Of a stretch of 64,000 nucleotides of DNA, positions 61,323 to 64,000 are shown in pieces. The stretch's first letter is position 1. Each line of letters begins with the position of its first letter. Source of the DNA: Actinomadura violacea. Its GTDB lineage: Bacteria; Actinomycetota; Actinomycetes; Streptosporangiales; Streptosporangiaceae. Both the position numbers and the translations under genes were made by a program. Location of the stretch: the NCBI RefSeq assembly GCF_017573465.1, contig NZ_JAGEPF010000023.1, positions 124,001 through 188,000 on the forward strand. Reading direction: 5' to 3'. The notes under the pieces are model-generated. The model made no database searches. It saw only the letters and a program-made list of their open reading frames with translations, and was not told the origin of the DNA.

Positions 61323-62338
61323 TGAGCGTGCAGGCCCCGCCCGCCCCGACCGTCCTGGCCAAGACCCCGAGCCGCTGGGAGCGCGCCAACAAGGCGACGC
61401 TGGCGATGCTCGGCGTCACCGTCGCGCTGTTCGTCGGCTTCGGCATCGGCGCGGACAACTTCCTCAGCTTCGACAACATGTCGAACCTCGCGACCCAGGT
61501 GGCGATCACGCTGATCGTCGCGGTGGCGATGACCTTCGTGATCACCACGGGGCAGATCGACCTGTCGGTGGGCTCCACGGTCGCGTTCGTCGCGGTCGGC
61601 ACGGCGGAGATGCTGAAGGCCGGCTGGGACTCCTCGATCGTGATCGTCGCGGCGCTCGCCGCGGGCCTGTTCTGGGGCGCGGTCAACGGCTGGCTCGCCG
61701 CCTACCAGAAGATCCCGCCGTTCATCGTCACGCTGGCGACGATGTCGGTGATCCGCGGCCTCGCGCAGCTGTGGACCAAGGGGTTCTCGGTGCCGATCGA
61801 CCGGCGGCTGTACGTCGCCAAGATCGGCGAGGCGAAGTTCCTCGGCTTCTCCGCGCTGGCGTGGATCGCGCTGGCCACCGTGGTGATCGGCGGGATCCTG
61901 CTGGCCCGGACCCGGTTCGGCAACTACGTCAACGGGATCGGCTCGCAGGAGGAGTCGGTGCGCCGCGCGGGCGTCAACACCGCCCGGATCAAGATGATCA
62001 CGCTGATGCTGGCCGGGCTCGCCGCGGGCGTGGCCGGGCTGCTCACCGCGGCGCGGCTCGGCTCCGGCTCGGCCAACTCCGGGCAGGGCTTCGAGCTGAC
62101 CGTGATCGCCGCGGTGGTGCTCGGCGGCACCGACCTGTTCGGCGGCCGCGGCACCATGATCGGCAGCATCATCGGCGCGGTGATCACCGGCGTGATCGCC
62201 AACGGGCTGACGCTGCTCGGGGTGAGCCCGTTCCTCACCCCGATCGTCACCGGCATGGTGCTGCTCGCCGCGATCTGGCTGAACCTGCGCGGCCGCACGC
62301 TCTCCGAGCTGGGCGCCAAGCTGCTGGGACGAACATGA
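61322..62338 (+). CDS. Sugar ABC transporter permease (RbsC-like)
   Basis: The 338-residue protein has eight to ten hydrophobic helices. Family strips are FVITTGQIDLSVGSTVAF, GLFWGAVNGWLAAYQKIPPFIVTLATMSVIRGLAQLWT, GSQEESVRRAGVN (the ATPase-contact loop) and VIAAVVLGGTDLFGGRGT. All are diagnostic of the RbsC/BPD_transp_2 group. It probably works as a homodimer with the preceding ATPase. It overlaps the next gene by ATGA. Confidence 0.93.
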   Translation: MSVQAPPAPTVLAKTPSRWERANKATLAMLGVTVALFVGFGIGADNFLSFDNMSNLATQVAITLIVAVAMTFVITTGQIDLSVGSTVAFVAVGTAEMLKAGWDSSIVIVAALAAGLFWGAVNGWLAAYQKIPPFIVTLATMSVIRGLAQLWTKGFSVPIDRRLYVAKIGEAKFLGFSALAWIALATVVIGGILLARTRFGNYVNGIGSQEESVRRAGVNTARIKMITLMLAGLAAGVAGLLTAARLGSGSANSGQGFELTVIAAVVLGGTDLFGGRGTMIGSIIGAVITGVIANGLTLLGVSPFLTPIVTGMVLLAAIWLNLRGRTLSELGAKLLGRT

Positions 62339-63396
62339 CCGTCCCGGAGTCCCGGCCGGGCGCCGTGCCCGTGATGACGGTGTCCGGGCCCGTCCCCAGC
62401 GACGGGCTCGGGCTCACCCTGACCCACGAGCATCTGCGCAACGACGTCCGCAAGGCGGTCGAGCCGGCCACCGATCCGGCGCTGGCGTTCCTGCGCGACG
62501 CGCGGACGACGCCCGGCCTGGCGTGGCTGCTGCGCGAACGCCCCTACGACTGCCTCGACCACTGCGTCCTCGACGACGACGCGGCGATGCTGTCGGACCT
62601 GCGGGCGTTCGCCGCGACGGGCGGCGGCACGGTCGTGGACGTCACGCCCGGCGGCCTCGGCCGCGACCCGGGGGTGCTGCGCTCGCTCGCCGAGCGCAGC
62701 GGCCTGCGGATCGTCATGGGCTCCGGCTGGTACCTGGAGCAGTACCACCCCGCGCACCTGGCCTCGGCGGGCGAGGAGCGGATGGCGGCCGAACTGGTCG
62801 CCGAGTTCACCGGCGGCGCGGACGGCACCGGCGTCCGGCCCGGCGTGATCGGCGAGATCGGGGTGTCGCCGGACTTCACCCCCGCCGAGCACCTCGCGCT
62901 GCGCGCCGCCGCCCGCGCGCAGCGCGAGACCGGCGTCCCGCTGTACGTCCACCTGCCGGGCTGGCAGCGCCGCGCCCACGAGGTGCTCGACATCGTCGTG
63001 GACGAGTACGGCGTCCCGCCGGGCGCGGTGGTGCTGTGCCACATGGACCCGTCCGGCGGCGACGTCGGCTACCAGCTGTCGGTCGCCGACCGGGGCGTGT
63101 GGCTCGAGTTCGACATGGTCGGCATGCCGTTCCTGTATCCGGGGGAGGGGCAGTCGCCCGCACCGGACGAGACGGCCCGCGCGGTCGCCGGGCTGATCGC
63201 GCGCGGGCACGGCGGGCGGCTGCTGCTCAGCCACGACGTGTTCCTCAAGAGCATGCTCACCACCTACGGGGGCAACGGCTTCCAGTACGTGCCGCTGCTG
63301 TTCGCGCGGCGGCTCGCCGCGCTCGGCGTCGCGCCGGAGACCGTCGACGGACTGCTGCGCGGCAACCCCGCCCGGCTGTTCGAGGCCGCGGCCTGA
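62335..63396 (+). CDS. Phosphotriesterase-family hydrolase homologue
   Basis: The 353-residue amidohydrolase-fold protein has LTHEHLRND (HxH metal pair), GEIGVSPDFTP with Glu at the bridging position (as in the E. coli PHP protein, instead of carboxylated Lys), YVHLPGW, LCHMDPSGGD and LSHDVFLKS with the last metal Asp. The family includes lactonases, phosphotriesterases and phospho-sugar hydrolases. Operon context suggests opening a lactone or cleaving a phosphorylated sugar derivative. Confidence 0.88.
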   Translation: MTVPESRPGAVPVMTVSGPVPSDGLGLTLTHEHLRNDVRKAVEPATDPALAFLRDARTTPGLAWLLRERPYDCLDHCVLDDDAAMLSDLRAFAATGGGTVVDVTPGGLGRDPGVLRSLAERSGLRIVMGSGWYLEQYHPAHLASAGEERMAAELVAEFTGGADGTGVRPGVIGEIGVSPDFTPAEHLALRAAARAQRETGVPLYVHLPGWQRRAHEVLDIVVDEYGVPPGAVVLCHMDPSGGDVGYQLSVADRGVWLEFDMVGMPFLYPGEGQSPAPDETARAVAGLIARGHGGRLLLSHDVFLKSMLTTYGGNGFQYVPLLFARRLAALGVAPETVDGLLRGNPARLFEAAA

Positions 63397-63450
63397 CCGG
63401 CCCCCCGTCCCCGTCCCCCACGTTTTCCCATCCGAAAGAGAGGATCGATA

Positions 63451-64000
63451 GTGAGCCGCGTCCTGATCGCCGGCGAGAGCTGGGTCTCCCAGTCCACCCA
63501 CATCAAGGGGGTGGACTCCTTCACCACCAGCTCGTACGTGACCGGTGTCGAGCCGCTGCGCCGGGCCCTGGAGGGCCGCGGCCACGAGGTCGAGCACCTG
63601 CCCGCGCACCTGGTGCCGGCCGACTTCCCCGGGGACGCGGACGCGCTCGGACGCTACGACGTGGTCGTGCTGTCCGACATCGGCGCGAACTCCATCCAGC
63701 TCGCCCCGCAGGTGTTCGAGCAGGCCACGCCCGGTACGGATCGGCTCGGCGCGCTGCGCGCGTGGGTCGCCGCGGGCGGTGGGCTGCTGATGGTCGGCGG
63801 GTACCTGTCGTTCACCGGCTTCGAGGCCAAGGCGGCCTTCCGCAACACCGTGCTGCACGAGGTGCTGCCGGTCGAGCTGCTCCCCGAGGACGACCGCGTC
63901 GAGCTGCCCGCCGGCGCGAACGCCGAGGTCACCGGCGCCGGCCATGCCGCGCTCGGCGGGGTCGAGGGCGAGTGGCCCGCGCTGCTCGGCTACAACCGCG
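63451..64000 (+). CDS. Glutamine-amidotransferase-like protein, 5' part (runs off window)
   Basis: About 183 residues are visible from GTG 63451, which follows GAAAGAGAGG. VLIAGESWVSQSTHIKGVDSFTTSSYVTGVEPLRRALEGRGHEVEHLPAH is followed by YDVVVLSDIGANSI and AAGGGLLMVGGYLSFTGFEAKAAF. This matches the class I GATase-like family PF07090 (formerly DUF1355), which lacks a confirmed substrate. It is the seventh gene of the LacI-controlled operon, 54 bases after the hydrolase. Confidence 0.85.
   Translation, partial: MSRVLIAGESWVSQSTHIKGVDSFTTSSYVTGVEPLRRALEGRGHEVEHLPAHLVPADFPGDADALGRYDVVVLSDIGANSIQLAPQVFEQATPGTDRLGALRAWVAAGGGLLMVGGYLSFTGFEAKAAFRNTVLHEVLPVELLPEDDRVELPAGANAEVTGAGHAALGGVEGEWPALLGYNR

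Overview
The window is very GC-rich, densely coded actinobacterial chromosome. Start codons are a mix of ATG, GTG and TTG, and many adjacent genes overlap by ATGA or GTGA. F420-dependent enzymes, a DUF5753-type XRE regulator, a KstR2-like steroid operator and EchA20-type steroid genes point to a mycelial Streptosporangiales lineage such as Actinomadura/Thermomonosporaceae. That taxonomic call is inferred from gene content only. No rRNA, tRNA, CRISPR array, insertion sequence or prophage was recognised.

Layout. 1-2.2 kb: a divergent steroid-ring set (partial echA20 and two short-chain dehydrogenases) around a KstR2-like palindrome. 2.4-4.7 kb: a two-gene redox module (two-haem membrane protein and a NuoF-like flavo/Fe-S protein). 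4.8-14.7 kb: hrpA, proline iminopeptidase, a coiled-coil protein, small zinc and membrane proteins and a lone ABC ATPase. 14.7-19.4 kb: a tightly coupled four-gene leftward operon encoding an unknown basic protein, a Cas4/AddB-like Fe-S PD-(D/E)XK nuclease, an unknown 490-residue protein and an SF1 helicase. This is the best candidate here for an undescribed system. 19.5-26.3 kb: methyltransferase, VOC protein, beta-hydroxyacid dehydrogenase, a degenerate kinase-fold protein, F420 oxidoreductases, PaaI thioesterase and an XRE regulator. 26.3-30.7 kb: an ABC exporter (two permeases, one ATPase) divergent from a NarL-type two-component system. 30.8-33.2 kb: an LLM F420 oxidoreductase divergent from a TetR regulator with a cysteine-rich tail, then a DUF4291 protein.

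33.2-46.9 kb: a repeat-rich gap, a small SOS-box gene, a double MazG-like protein, aldo/keto reductase, Ser/Thr kinase, TenA-like protein, citrate synthase, P450, hypothetical genes, a class II glutamine amidotransferase and a small HTH protein. Two members of one uncharacterised paralogous family (34.7 and 44.3 kb) and a DUF6397-like gene (41.3 kb) share an upstream 14-bp element that contains a DnaA-box-like core. 47-53.9 kb: DUF2786 protein, acyl-CoA ligase, winged-helix protein, a decaying divergent LysR/MFS pseudogene pair and a proline-rich protein. 54-55.4 kb: a secreted double-psi-beta-barrel protein behind a strong promoter and a long structured leader. 55.4-64 kb: an M20 peptidase and a LacI regulator facing a seven-gene operon (BtpA/SgcQ, PfkB kinase, sugar-type ABC importer, phosphotriesterase homologue, glutamine-amidotransferase-like protein, cut by the window edge). 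This looks like a LacI-controlled catabolic system for an unidentified sugar-like compound.

All annotation is by eye. Family names come from recognised motifs, and no alignment or search was run.
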